DNA of 64,000 nt from JAVJSU01 sp040219275 (GCA_040219275.1 JAVJSU010000075.1:1-64000); one strand, 5' to 3'. Shown: positions 43,530 through 52,291, counted from the stretch's first letter. A program made the numbers and translations. The notes: generated by a model not told the origin, from the sequence alone.

Positions 43530-43702
43530 TATGAAACTCCTAATATAAAAAAAGTGGTTATGTAAATTTGGTGCCGCAACAGTGCTATAAATTAATGCGT
43601 CACCTTAGCAAAACGATGTCTTACGGTAGGTTGGCTAGATCACCTCCTGCATGAATTAAGTATTCCTGACTAAATTGCTGTAAAAAACTACAGTGAATAG
43701 CG

Positions 43703-43730
43703 TGCATACGATTTCATGTATACGTATTCA
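43703..43730 (-). promoter_or_regulatory. Double LacI-type operator at the sugar importer promoter
   Basis: Two abutting 14-base sites on the plus strand: TGCATACGATTTCA (43703-43716) and TGTATACGTATTCA (43717-43730). Each has TG at one end, CA at the other and a central CG, the LacI-family form TGNNANCGNTNNCA or close to it. They lie directly downstream of the -10 element, where a bound repressor would block transcription. The first 13-base core recurs at the endo-arabinanase promoter. Confidence 0.65.
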
Positions 43731-43739
43731 CTACATGAA

Positions 43740-43768
43740 ATTAGAGCACAATTAGAAAAAGTTGTCAA
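43740..43768 (-). promoter_or_regulatory. Sigma-70-type promoter of the sugar importer operon
   Basis: On the minus strand TTGACA (43763-43768) is separated by 17 bases from TCTAAT (43740-43745). The expected transcription start near 43733 is immediately before the double operator. The leader to the binding-protein ATG is then about 200 bases. Confidence 0.65.
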
Positions 43769-43832
43769 GTAATCCGCATTCCACCAGAGTATTTACCCAC
43801 AAATGAGAGAGAGATCATGGTTAAAGATGACA

Positions 43833-43866
43833 AAAAAAGTGGGCGATGACACATCGCCCACTTTTT
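43833..43866. terminator. Strong Rho-independent terminator, usable on both strands
   Basis: A perfect 10-bp stem GTGGGCGATG/CATCGCCCAC with a 3-base loop ACA, flanked by A and T runs that extend the pairing and give a T run in either direction. It lies about 35 bases after the endo-arabinanase stop and isolates that gene from the importer operon. Confidence 0.9.
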
Positions 43867-43899
43867 GGATGTTATACGATTTAAATGTGTAAGGGTGTT

Positions 43900-44934
43900 T
43901 CAACCCGCATGATTAGGAATTGACGGCCAGTGCTCTTCATCCCATTCAAGCAATTCAATACGTAATGTCGATGTACCACCCTGGTAGCCATCATATGCGT
44001 GATAGACGATGTAATCCTGTTCATCTTCAGAAAAAATAGAATTATGACCGGGACCAAAATAGCGATTGGTCGGGAAGGTGATCTGTGTACCCCCGCCTTC
44101 CATCATCGCAACCCCATCACGATCAAGATACGGACCTGTCACACTTTCAGACCGCCCTACCCGCACGTTATAGGTACTTTCAATTCCACGACAGCAAAAA
44201 TCAAATGAAACAAAAAGATAATAATATCCGTGACGACGAATGATAAATGGCGCTTCTACGGAGCGGCTGTTTTCTTCTCGTGTTGCTAGTGAATGGAGAG
44301 TGGACTGTGCGTCGTCAGCGCTCTCCGCCAGTTTTCCTGTCTCAAAATCGAGCTGAACTAACTTGATTCCGCCCCAGAAACTGCCAAAAGCGAGCCATGG
44401 AACATCCTCTTCGTCAAGAATAAGATTGGCATCAATGCAGTTATAAAAATCTGTGGTGTCGGATTGGATAACAATTCCATGATCCACCCAATCAAAATTG
44501 TCGGCATCGGGGTCTAAGGTCTCATTCGTTGCCAGACCAATCGCAGAATGATTTGAGCCAAATGTCGAAATTGAATAATAGAGATGGAATTTGCCGTTAT
44601 AAAAAGAAATGTCCGGTGCCCACAGATTGGTTGCATCCGGCACATAAGCGTAGGCTTCTTCAGGCATAAACGGAAAAGGTAATGCGCCGCGTGCCAACCG
44701 CCAATCTAACATATCCGATGAACGTCGAACCGGAACACCCCCACCGGTACAAAACAAATAATAATTATCGCCATGCTTAATCATAACGGGATCATGTACG
44801 TTAAGAATGGCACCTGTTACGTCCAATGCTGTACTTTCTTGTGCATTTGCAACCGAAATTAATGTTGGTAACTGGCTTCCGAACATCGCGCCGAGAGCAG
44901 TTAACCCATTTTTGAGGAATTCTCTGCGTTTCAT
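43900..44934 (-). CDS. Tat-exported GH43 endo-1,5-alpha-L-arabinanase
   Basis: A 344-residue protein. The N terminus has a twin-arginine signal (KRREFLKNG, hydrophobic stretch, ANA cut at about residue 31). The GH43 propeller has the base aspartate in NVHDPVMI, NLWAPDI, the aspartate in NCIDANLIL, the acid glutamate in SVEAPFIIRR, and GPGHNS with the histidine that coordinates the central ion in endo-arabinanases. It cuts the arabinan backbone outside the cell to release oligosaccharides for the importer. It has its own promoter and operator upstream and a strong terminator downstream. Tat rather than Sec export suggests folding before export. Confidence 0.9.
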   Translation of the reverse strand: MKRREFLKNGLTALGAMFGSQLPTLISVANAQESTALDVTGAILNVHDPVMIKHGDNYYLFCTGGGVPVRRSSDMLDWRLARGALPFPFMPEEAYAYVPDATNLWAPDISFYNGKFHLYYSISTFGSNHSAIGLATNETLDPDADNFDWVDHGIVIQSDTTDFYNCIDANLILDEEDVPWLAFGSFWGGIKLVQLDFETGKLAESADDAQSTLHSLATREENSRSVEAPFIIRRHGYYYLFVSFDFCCRGIESTYNVRVGRSESVTGPYLDRDGVAMMEGGGTQITFPTNRYFGPGHNSIFSEDEQDYIVYHAYDGYQGGTSTLRIELLEWDEEHWPSIPNHAG

Positions 44935-44976
44935 AATATTTGTATCCTAATAGCTGTCGTTATCAGGAATACGTCG

Positions 44977-45028
44977 TGAAATCGTATGCTATCAATGCTA
45001 TTCTAATTGCCTTGCAGAGTAGAGTCAA
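44977..45028 (-). promoter_or_regulatory. Promoter and LacI-type box of the endo-arabinanase gene
   Basis: On the minus strand TTGACT (45023-45028) and TAGAAT (45000-45005) are 17 bases apart. Downstream, AGCATACGATTTCA (44977-44990) shares 13 bases, GCATACGATTTCA, with the importer operator and is followed, as there, by a CGTATTC half-site. The placement predicts repression by the same LacI protein, most likely the one at 45092. Confidence 0.6.
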
Positions 45029-45091
45029 TAAAGTTGCAAGATCGACCTGTAGCTGTGGCTTTGTGCAGATTGAAATACGATGGGTAGAGGG

Positions 45092-46123
45092 CTATGTAGA
45101 ATCACGAATGACTAAATTATTCGGCGTTTCCAATCGGCGACTTGGCAAATCTGGATTTTCCATACGCTCAAATAATAAGTGCGCGAGTTTATAGCCAATA
45201 TCAGCTGAATTCTGTTCGATAGTCGTTAAAGCGGGGCGAATGATACGCGCTTCAGGAATATCATCATACCCAATAACGGCAACATCTTCAGGAATGCGAA
45301 CCCCACCTTCTTGCAACGCCAGCATGAGTCCGAGAGCCATCGCATCATTTGTGACCATAAACGCAGTTGGTAACGTATCCAATTTTAGCAAATTCTGCCC
45401 GAGATGCCGACCTCCCTCTAAGGTAAAATCACCCTCGAGGATGTGTTCGGGAGCCACTGTTAATTGTGCTTTTTCGATTGCCCGCATAAAACCCTTATAC
45501 CGTCTTGGTCCGGGTGGAAGCGTATCAGGAACCCCAACATAGCCCAACCGCGAATGTCCTTTTTCTTGAATTAACCAGCTCGTTGCCTTAAATACGGCTT
45601 CTTCATCATCCGCCCAAACGACATCAACTTTAGGATGATTTATATGCTGTCCAAGAACTGATATCGGCGTGTTGGTTTGTGTATAGAGGTCGTGTAAATC
45701 ATGCTCTGTCAAATGAATCGGAACCAGAATGATCCCATCCACAGCCCGACTCTTAATCGATTCACAGAAAAGTAGCTCGTTCTGATAGATATGATCGCTA
45801 TTTGCAATCATCACATCGTACCCTTCTTCACGAGCAACACTTTGAATCGAACGTGCAATATGCGGGTAAAAACTATTGGTGATATCGGCAATTAAGACAG
45901 CGATCAACTTGGTTTTTTGGGTACGTAAACTACGCGCCGCCATATTCGGACGATAGCCAAGTTGTTCAACCGCCGCAATAACTTTTTCACGCGTTTCGTC
46001 ACTAATTGAAATCGACGTATCCTTCTGGTTTAACACTCTGGATACTGTCGGTTGTGACACACCGGCAAGTTTCGCAACATCACGCATGGTCGCTAATTTC
46101 TTTGTTTTCGTAGGTGTACTCAT
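45092..46123 (-). CDS. LacI-family transcriptional regulator (local to the arabinan locus)
   Basis: A 343-residue regulator. The N-terminal helix-turn-helix is TMRDVAKLAGVSQPTVSRVL (residues 12-31), followed by the hinge NMAARSLRTQKT. The periplasmic-binding-protein-like effector domain runs to VIRDST. It lies upstream of the endo-arabinanase on the same strand and is probably transcribed separately. The shared 13-base box at two promoters makes it the best candidate for the local repressor, released by arabinose or an arabino-oligosaccharide; this is inference. Confidence 0.9.
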   Translation of the reverse strand: MSTPTKTKKLATMRDVAKLAGVSQPTVSRVLNQKDTSISISDETREKVIAAVEQLGYRPNMAARSLRTQKTKLIAVLIADITNSFYPHIARSIQSVAREEGYDVMIANSDHIYQNELLFCESIKSRAVDGIILVPIHLTEHDLHDLYTQTNTPISVLGQHINHPKVDVVWADDEEAVFKATSWLIQEKGHSRLGYVGVPDTLPPGPRRYKGFMRAIEKAQLTVAPEHILEGDFTLEGGRHLGQNLLKLDTLPTAFMVTNDAMALGLMLALQEGGVRIPEDVAVIGYDDIPEARIIRPALTTIEQNSADIGYKLAHLLFERMENPDLPSRRLETPNNLVIRDST

Positions 46124-46690
46124 AGCTAGTGTTATCGCGATCTTTCTAAAGTGAGTGAGTGTTATCCTATAAGACAGTATAATCTATAAAATTAGGTTAA
46201 CTAAGATTAGTTCAAATTAGGCTGAGTACAATACAGCTAAAATTTACAGTGGAATGCTAAACGTTTTACGATACCGCATACATCCTATTGCCTAATGGCA
46301 AATTTATCCGCATTTTCCACCTATCAAACCCCATAGTTAGCGCCGGATGTATCGCAACCTCACATGATTATATAGTGACCAATGTTTCGCATTCATCGAG
46401 GATAAGATTTATGGACTTGAAACTCAAGATGGAAATTCACCACACCCGATAAAGTATAATATTGTACTTGTCTGACGTATTTTGAACAAATGTAATCGTC
46501 ATTAGTGCAAGCATTTATGATAAAGTTGTGAAGTTTCTCCCAAATGGTGGTTCATCCGCGCTTTTTATGAAAAGCAATATGTAAAGAGCGACGTGCAAGA
46601 ATAAAATAATGGTTTACATATTTGGCATCTGGAGTGTCAAGAGATCAATGGTTAGTTATGTGTACAGCGAGTGTCACACAAAGCGATCTT
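46124..46690. other. Intergenic interval with repeat copy 2
   Basis: About 570 A/T-rich bases. The first part must hold the LacI gene promoter. A weak AAACGTTT-centred palindrome lies at 46256-46269. The rest includes the second copy of the dispersed repeat. I see no RNA gene or intact coding sequence. Confidence 0.5.
46540..46655. repeat. Dispersed repeat, copy 2 (inverted relative to copy 1 at 19-130)
   Basis: Its reverse complement matches positions 19-130 over about 105 bases, including the ggcatctggagtg and gtggttcatccgcg blocks. On the plus strand both copies carry the short frame ending EKQYVKSDV-x-E then TAA (46599 here). Copy 2 has no Toprim remnant next to it. It lies 36 bases before the 3' end of the convergent YitT-family gene. 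Confidence 0.7.
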
Positions 46691-47632
46691 CTAACGCGAC
46701 AGAAAGGACACTTCACTGCTTGCACGCTTAACGGTCTTGAATCCCCGGCCATAGGCGGCATGACCATGGCTAATCGTCACGAACGCTTGCGGATCGATAG
46801 CAGAGACGATTTCAACGAGCTTCGGGGCTTCGGGTCGTCTTACAGTCACAAACAACACCCCATGCGCCTGCCGCCTCACGCCTGCTTCGCTGTGCCACTT
46901 GGTTGAACCGCGCCGTAGGCCATACCGGATAGCCGCTTCTATCTCATCAGGATGATCTGTGACAATCATGGCGGTACTCACCACACTCGGCCCTTCCAGC
47001 ACATAATCTGCCGCTAGTCCCGTGAGGAAAAGCGTGACAATGGCCGCTAGTGCCGCTTCCCAGCCAAAGACCACACCAGCCCCGATGGTAATTAGCGTAT
47101 CTGTGTAAAGACTCGTTGTTGCCAGAGAAGCACCTAGCTTGAGTTGCAGAATGCGTGCCAGTGTTGAGGTTCCACCCATCGTCCCCCCGGCGCTATAGAC
47201 CAGACCACCGCCCAGACCATTGAGCACTCCGCCAAAAACCGCCGCCATCAAGATATTGTCAGTTACGCCATTCCCAATGATTGGAACGAGCAGATCAACA
47301 ACGAAAGAGAATACAATGATGTAGTACACCGTCCCTAACACTGCCTTAGCGCCGCCCAGATAGCGGTAGCCAAGAATTTGGATGGGAATGTTGGCAATCA
47401 GCGTGACTAACCCTATAGGTGTTTCCCAGAGGTGATTCATCATTGTTGCAATGCCCAGTACCCCCGGTCCCGCTACATTGGCAGGGACCAGAAACGCCGC
47501 TACACCAACGGCAGAGATTATGACCCCCGCTGTTAGGAGGAGTAGCCACGATGCCACTTCCCGCCACGCCATTTCAATCCGAATTGATTGATTTTGTTCT
47601 ATATAGGTGCTCAAGATTTGTTGTGTAGCCAT
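46691..47632 (-). CDS. YitT-family membrane protein (DUF161/DUF2179)
   Basis: About 313 residues. Five or six hydrophobic segments contain glycine-rich family motifs (FLVPANVAGPGVLGIATMM, then SAGGTMGGTSTLARIL). A C-terminal cytoplasmic alpha/beta domain follows (TAMIVTDHPDEIEAAI, then VLFVTVRRPE). The family is widespread and its transport or regulatory role is not established. The ATG at 47632 is chosen: it lies 2 bases past the stop of the upstream small gene, whereas an in-frame start at 47677 would overlap that gene by 44 bases. Confidence 0.85.
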   Translation of the reverse strand: MATQQILSTYIEQNQSIRIEMAWREVASWLLLLTAGVIISAVGVAAFLVPANVAGPGVLGIATMMNHLWETPIGLVTLIANIPIQILGYRYLGGAKAVLGTVYYIIVFSFVVDLLVPIIGNGVTDNILMAAVFGGVLNGLGGGLVYSAGGTMGGTSTLARILQLKLGASLATTSLYTDTLITIGAGVVFGWEAALAAIVTLFLTGLAADYVLEGPSVVSTAMIVTDHPDEIEAAIRYGLRRGSTKWHSEAGVRRQAHGVLFVTVRRPEAPKLVEIVSAIDPQAFVTISHGHAAYGRGFKTVKRASSEVSFLSR

Positions 47633-47633
47633 G

Positions 47634-47978
47634 TTAGTTTCTCTCCCATAATTTCTGAGACATATTGTCTGCCTCAATCAGTGCATTACCGTGAGCAATA
47701 CGTTCATACAGACGGCTTTTCTCCAGCAGAAGTGCCAATTCTTCCGGCGTGACACCGAGTTTTTCTGCGTGGTACAAGTTTCGCTCAGAATAGATAGTCT
47801 CATTGGAGCGATGCGCTCCCCATAACTGCTTTGCGAAGTCCTTCAGTAACTGCCAGAAGTTCATCATTGGCTTCTCATTTGTAGAGCCTGCTGTGCGGTG
47901 TTGTTTAGTAAAGCGTGCCGCTTGACGCTGTTTTTCCTCTATAGTGGATTTGATCAGATTTTCCGATGGCATGTTCAT
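47634..47978 (-). CDS. Small hypothetical protein upstream of the YitT gene
   Basis: A 114-residue, charged, probably helical protein with no membrane segment. I do not recognise the family. The central part (FWQLLKDFAKQLWGAH, then GVTPEELALLLEKSRLYER) could be amphipathic helices. GAGGAAA precedes the ATG at 47978, and the stop is 1 base before the YitT start, so the two are translationally linked. The ParB-like gene lies just upstream on the same strand, making a likely three-gene operon. Confidence 0.6.
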   Translation of the reverse strand: MNMPSENLIKSTIEEKQRQAARFTKQHRTAGSTNEKPMMNFWQLLKDFAKQLWGAHRSNETIYSERNLYHAEKLGVTPEELALLLEKSRLYERIAHGNALIEADNMSQKLWERN

Positions 47979-48026
47979 TGATTGTGTTTCCTCACTTACT
48001 TATTTATCAGTTTGATTTGGGTGTTG

Positions 48027-48449
48027 CTAGTGGTCTACTGCGACTTCGATCACACGCGCATTGACGACCTGTTGATGGTGTAAGGAATCCACCGAGAGTT
48101 TGTGATGTCCATCCATTACAAAGTAGCTCTCCCCAATCTTTAGGAGATTAATTAGAGGCAATACCACCTCATGAAACCGACCCCGATCTTCGTTTGTCCA
48201 GCTATGTCGGATATGTCCCTGGCGCGGCATGAGGGATTCATCAAAGTCACTTTTGAGTCCAACAACGCCTCTGATTTGGTCACCTGCGACAGTCTTCACG
48301 CCCATATCGTGCATATCGGCAAATTGCTTGCTCAGCATATACACATCTAATGGGAGAAGGTTATCGTTACCAGTACCTAAACTGCTGGTGAGCTGATCCC
48401 AAAAGGCTTCTTTAATTTCGTGCGGGATCGCGCCTTGCTTATCATTCAT
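48027..48449 (-). CDS. ParB/sulfiredoxin-fold domain protein
   Basis: About 140 residues. The C-terminal half carries a ParB-N-like signature: ESYFVMDGHHKLSVDSLHH followed by VNARVIEV. Relatives with YFVxDGHH motifs are stand-alone proteins of unknown role, distinct from chromosome-partition ParB, and lack its DNA-binding half. The ATG at 48449 follows AAGGA at 7 bases. An alternative GTG at 48467 follows GGAGG at 10 bases. A perfect inverted repeat lies just upstream at 48485-48501. Confidence 0.65.
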   Translation of the reverse strand: MNDKQGAIPHEIKEAFWDQLTSSLGTGNDNLLPLDVYMLSKQFADMHDMGVKTVAGDQIRGVVGLKSDFDESLMPRQGHIRHSWTNEDRGRFHEVVLPLINLLKIGESYFVMDGHHKLSVDSLHHQQVVNARVIEVAVDH

Positions 48450-48484
48450 ATGTATGTCCTTATTCACTTTGAAATATCCTCCGT

Positions 48485-48501
48485 ACTGCAACGATTGCAG
48501 T
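48485..48501. promoter_or_regulatory. Perfect inverted repeat upstream of the ParB-like gene
   Basis: ACTGCAAcgaTTGCAGT has perfect 7-base arms around a 3-base centre. It lies just before the GGAGG ribosome binding site on the minus strand. It may be an operator or a 5'-leader stem; with a loop of only 3 bases an operator is more likely. Confidence 0.35.
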
Positions 48502-48677
48502 GTGCTCAATGTATAAGTCAGACTTTATTCCAATAACGTGTTAACCACCGTGTGAACGCTGGACAGCAATTTTTTATAAGCACTCACACGCTGTTACACA
48601 CGGTTGCGACTTAACTTATTGAAGTGATAGAAAAACAACCTAATTCTGATTGAGACCATTAAGAGGAGTATGCTGTC

Positions 48678-48941
48678 GTGAATCACTATGTCTTAGAAAT
48701 TCTGGCAAAAGATCGACAAAATGAAATGTGGAAGACGGCAGAAGAGTGTCGGCTTCTAATCAATGCAAAGAAGCATCAGCACCGTGAAGTGAGACAATTT
48801 AAGGGTTTGATTAGCAAGCGGATGTGGGAAGGCGTAAAGGGCGTGCGCCGTACTATGACTCTAGTAATTCATCGATTCGATTCAGCAAATCCAGTAGATC
48901 GTAACGTCCGGCGGCAACAAAAGAAGGTACATCAGCGCTAG
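48678..48941 (+). CDS. Small hypothetical protein
   Basis: An 87-residue protein starting at GTG 48678, preceded by AGAGGAG at 9 bases, which is a good site. The first 45 residues (MNHYVLEILAKDRQNEMW, then AEECRLLINAKK) form a charged amphipathic helix like small proteins seen in related genomes. The last 30 codons overlap the 3' end of the convergent TPR gene by 89 bases and look less convincing, so the C terminus is uncertain. Confidence 0.4.
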   Translation: MNHYVLEILAKDRQNEMWKTAEECRLLINAKKHQHREVRQFKGLISKRMWEGVKGVRRTMTLVIHRFDSANPVDRNVRRQQKKVHQR

Positions 48942-49332
48942 GCGCAGGCGGTGGTAGCTCATTTCCCGTCAGTTCTTCGTAACGAGACCGATAGATTATA
49001 AAATTTGAGCGGTTATAAAGTAGATCGTAAAGCGTAATAGCGGTCTCCCGATCAGTTTGACGGGAGCCGTTTTGTTTCCACAGGGCATAGTGTAAATTGG
49101 CCTTTTCCGCATTATCCAGATCAGCCTCCAAGAATTTTTCGAGACCAATTATTGCAACCTCTACATCAATGTGGTTCAGCACAACACGTAGCTGAAAATC
49201 CAGAATTTGCGATTTGCGCACAATATCAGCCCGTTCAATCGTCCTCGCGATCGTCAGTGCCTCTTCGTTGAGCGTAAAAGACTCAGCATAATTTTCACGC
49301 CAGTACAACGATTCCGCCCATTCAAATAACAA
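48853..49332 (-). pseudogene. C-terminal part of the split BTAD/TPR regulator
   Basis: A 159-codon frame beginning at a TTG that overlaps the stop of the upstream 989-codon frame by 11 bases. Its first residues, LFEWAESLYWRENYAESF, continue directly the helical repeat pattern that ends LMEQVNNPYSQ in the preceding frame. No ribosome binding site supports a separate start. The simplest reading is a one-base insertion or deletion near 49330-49340 in a gene of about 1145 codons. Sequencing error is equally possible. Confidence 0.6.
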
Positions 49333-52291
49333 TTGACTGCGAATAGGGATTATTGACCTGCTCCATCAGAGCGTATGCTTTTTTTCTTGCCTGTTCTGCT
49401 AAGGGAAAATTTTCCAGTTCATTCAGGTACAGCGCGATGTTTGCCAGGGTATACGTAACCCGCATCTGATACTTCAGATCAAGACTGAGACCCAACGCAT
49501 AAATCGTATACGCCATTGCTTTATCCGCGTGACCCAACATCCAATTAAGGGAACCCAGATTATTCGCCGCGTTTGCGACACCACGCATAAAGTCAAAATC
49601 GTAGGAAATCGTGAGTCCCTGACGGAAATACTTTTCTGCCAGCACCATCTCATCTAGCTGATAATAGACGAGCGCCATGTTGCCCAACAAGAGTGCTTCG
49701 GTCAAGGTATCGGTATGGCCGCGCAGGGTGTTGAGTCCATCACGGAAATAATTCAGAGCCGTCTCGTTTTCATTCAATCTCTGGTATACAGCCCCAAGCC
49801 GCGTCATGGCAGTACCAACAGCCTTCAGATCATCGTTATTAACGCCGGTCTGATGCTGCGCTTCAAAACATGCAATGGCTCTGGAATATTCCACCTCATT
49901 GAAATAGGTCATGCCGATGGCCTCATGCGTTTCCGCCAGCTTAGTGTGATTCCGGATTTCCGCATACACTTTGAGACACTTTTCAAACCAGTCGCGAGCC
50001 TCCTGCCATTGGCTGTTGCCCTGTAGCACTTTGCCCAGCCCGAACTGGCTATCGGCAAGCAGTTCGCGATCATCGAATTCTGTCGCCAGATCGTATGCTT
50101 CACGATAACAAGTTTCCGCAACGTCAAATATGCTGAGTTTCAAAAGCACCTCACTCAACCTGACCAACACCAGGGCACGTTGCCGCTTATCCGTAACGAT
50201 CTCTGCCGCCCGCCTGTAGAAATGTCTCGCCTCCTGAAACGATTGCAACTTCATCGCTTCATCACCAGCACGAATAACGCACTCTAACTCATTTTCGACT
50301 TCACCAGCCTCGCGCCAATGATAAGCAATCTTTGCCGCTGAAGCGTTTATTTCGCTCAAAACCATTGCAGATCGTTGATGTAGGCGCTGGTGGCGCAATG
50401 TATTGAGTTGTTGGCGCACCGTTTCACGCATTAAGTCATGACTAAAATTAAACACACCCCGTACTTCACTTGTCTCATCTTTGAGTAAATTCCAGCGCAG
50501 TCCAATATCAATAGCCTGATAGACTTCATCTTCACTGCGTCCGCTTATACGTTGCGCGACCCTTAAATTGATTGGCATATCCACCACCGCCATTGCCTCA
50601 ATAACCTGCCGCCCACTATCCGGCAACTGGCGCAGTCTCCGTTGTATCATATCTTCTAGACTAGGAGGAATAGGCATTGTTTCGGGAAGTTCCTGCATAT
50701 TACGAAGTTCTTGAATGAGTTCCGTCACATAGAGTGGGTTGCCCTTTGTCATCTTATGAATGGTGTCGCGAACCTGCTGTGAAGCAAAACCAACCGGTAA
50801 GCCATTCTCATCTTGTTGACCAATCATTGAATCGACAGCGGCACTATCTAATGGCGACAGTGAAAGAGTCATGACTGCTCCAGTGCGGTGTAGGTCATGG
50901 ACAAAACCCGAAAAAGCGGAGTTATCATCCGTTTCTTCTATGCGATAAGCTCCGAGTAGCAGAACAGGCGGCACAGAGTCTAGATCACGTGCGCGGTGAG
51001 CAACGAATTGGAAAAGCCGAAGGCTGGCTTCGTCTGCCCACTGTAGATCATCCAGAAATAAACTGATAGCCGGTCTTCTCGGCAGTTTTAGCAGGAACTC
51101 AAACACTGCAATGAACATGACCCGTTCTTCTATATTGTGGGAGGAGCTATCTTCGACTTGTCTCGAACCTAGTCGCACCGCCAACATGGGTAACAAACGC
51201 GACAGAGGATTATGCCACACAGGTGCAAGATGGGCTAGAATCTCATCGCTGGTTTGTGCAAGGCATGTTTCAAGTAGATCAAGCCACGGCTGGTATGGCA
51301 AGCGGCTGGCGGATTCATAACAACGTCCGCTCAAGTGCAGGGCGTTTGTGTGTTGTTCAATAAATTCTCTTACGAGACGGCTCTTGCCACCACCCGCCTC
51401 AGCATGAATTAAGCCAATTGCGATGCCACTCAGTTTAGCTGATTGCCAGAGCTGATTGAGTTGCGCTAATTCTGTTTCTCTACCCACAAAAGGTGTCGTT
51501 TTGGGTTCAAATTGGAGTAGAACTGCTTGAGTAGTCTGAGTAATGTGAGTGCTTACAACCTCACCTTCCAGAATCTCTTGATACAACTGTTGCAACTCAT
51601 CCGACGGATCAACCGCTAGTTCCCTTTGGAGCAAATCACGACAGTGCTGATATTGAACCAAGGCGGCATCACGCTGACCCAATTTGGCGTACAACCACAT
51701 CTGTTGAGCGTGTGCGGTTTCGAGTAATGGAGCAAGCGAGAGTAAGCGTTGTGCCCATACTAAGGCAGTATGCAGGTCACCGTTTTCAATCAACCCCTCA
51801 ACCAGCCGAATGATGCCACGTTGCGCACATTGTTCCAATCGACTCCGCTGAGCCAATAACCACATTTCAAACTCAGGTACATCCGGTAGTGCATCGCCTA
51901 GCAGAAACTCGCCATGATAGGTTTCAAGCGTTTGCGCGAGCGTATCAAGTGATGTCTGTTGAAGGGATTTATTATCCAGAACCTGTGCAAATATAAATGC
52001 ATCCACATGGCAATGGGCATGGTTGAATTTCACCGTCTCCTTATCAACAATTAGAATATCTGCCGATAATTGACGACGGATCCTGCTCAGATGCCAGCGA
52101 AGGGTTCCCTGCGGATCCTCTGACACCTGGCAGAACAAGGAGTAAAGAGACTGGCGACTATGGGGAAAATCAGTAATGGCTAGGTAAGCGAGAATAGCTC
52201 GCGTCTTACGACTCAAGGAAGGCTGGTGTATTTTGCCATTGCTGTGGTAAACAAATGCGCCAAGAAACTGAATTGCGTGTGTGTATCCCAC
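49322..52291 (-). CDS. BTAD-type transcriptional regulator with AAA ATPase and TPR repeats
   Basis: A 989-residue frame. The N-terminal winged-helix and BTAD part (about 1-245; RWHLSRIRRQL, then QRDAALVQYQHCRDLLQREL) resembles SARP/AfsR-type activators. A STAND-like ATPase follows with a Walker A variant, AEAGGGKSRL (about residue 293), and LFLDDLQWADE as Walker B. From about residue 640 there are many TPR units, for example WQEARDWFEKCLKVYAEIRN. Such proteins are large signal-integrating regulators. The frame is cut short and the repeats continue at 48853-49332 in another frame. The start codon is GTG at 52291. Target genes are unknown. Confidence 0.8.
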   Translation of the reverse strand: MGYTHAIQFLGAFVYHSNGKIHQPSLSRKTRAILAYLAITDFPHSRQSLYSLFCQVSEDPQGTLRWHLSRIRRQLSADILIVDKETVKFNHAHCHVDAFIFAQVLDNKSLQQTSLDTLAQTLETYHGEFLLGDALPDVPEFEMWLLAQRSRLEQCAQRGIIRLVEGLIENGDLHTALVWAQRLLSLAPLLETAHAQQMWLYAKLGQRDAALVQYQHCRDLLQRELAVDPSDELQQLYQEILEGEVVSTHITQTTQAVLLQFEPKTTPFVGRETELAQLNQLWQSAKLSGIAIGLIHAEAGGGKSRLVREFIEQHTNALHLSGRCYESASRLPYQPWLDLLETCLAQTSDEILAHLAPVWHNPLSRLLPMLAVRLGSRQVEDSSSHNIEERVMFIAVFEFLLKLPRRPAISLFLDDLQWADEASLRLFQFVAHRARDLDSVPPVLLLGAYRIEETDDNSAFSGFVHDLHRTGAVMTLSLSPLDSAAVDSMIGQQDENGLPVGFASQQVRDTIHKMTKGNPLYVTELIQELRNMQELPETMPIPPSLEDMIQRRLRQLPDSGRQVIEAMAVVDMPINLRVAQRISGRSEDEVYQAIDIGLRWNLLKDETSEVRGVFNFSHDLMRETVRQQLNTLRHQRLHQRSAMVLSEINASAAKIAYHWREAGEVENELECVIRAGDEAMKLQSFQEARHFYRRAAEIVTDKRQRALVLVRLSEVLLKLSIFDVAETCYREAYDLATEFDDRELLADSQFGLGKVLQGNSQWQEARDWFEKCLKVYAEIRNHTKLAETHEAIGMTYFNEVEYSRAIACFEAQHQTGVNNDDLKAVGTAMTRLGAVYQRLNENETALNYFRDGLNTLRGHTDTLTEALLLGNMALVYYQLDEMVLAEKYFRQGLTISYDFDFMRGVANAANNLGSLNWMLGHADKAMAYTIYALGLSLDLKYQMRVTYTLANIALYLNELENFPLAEQARKKAYALMEQVNNPYSQSIVI

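Noticed and set aside
46256..46269. AAACGTTT-centred palindrome as an autoregulatory LacI site
   Set aside because: It matches only 10 of 14 positions, lacks the TG...CA ends of the other sites and lies about 130 bases from the gene. Too weak to call.
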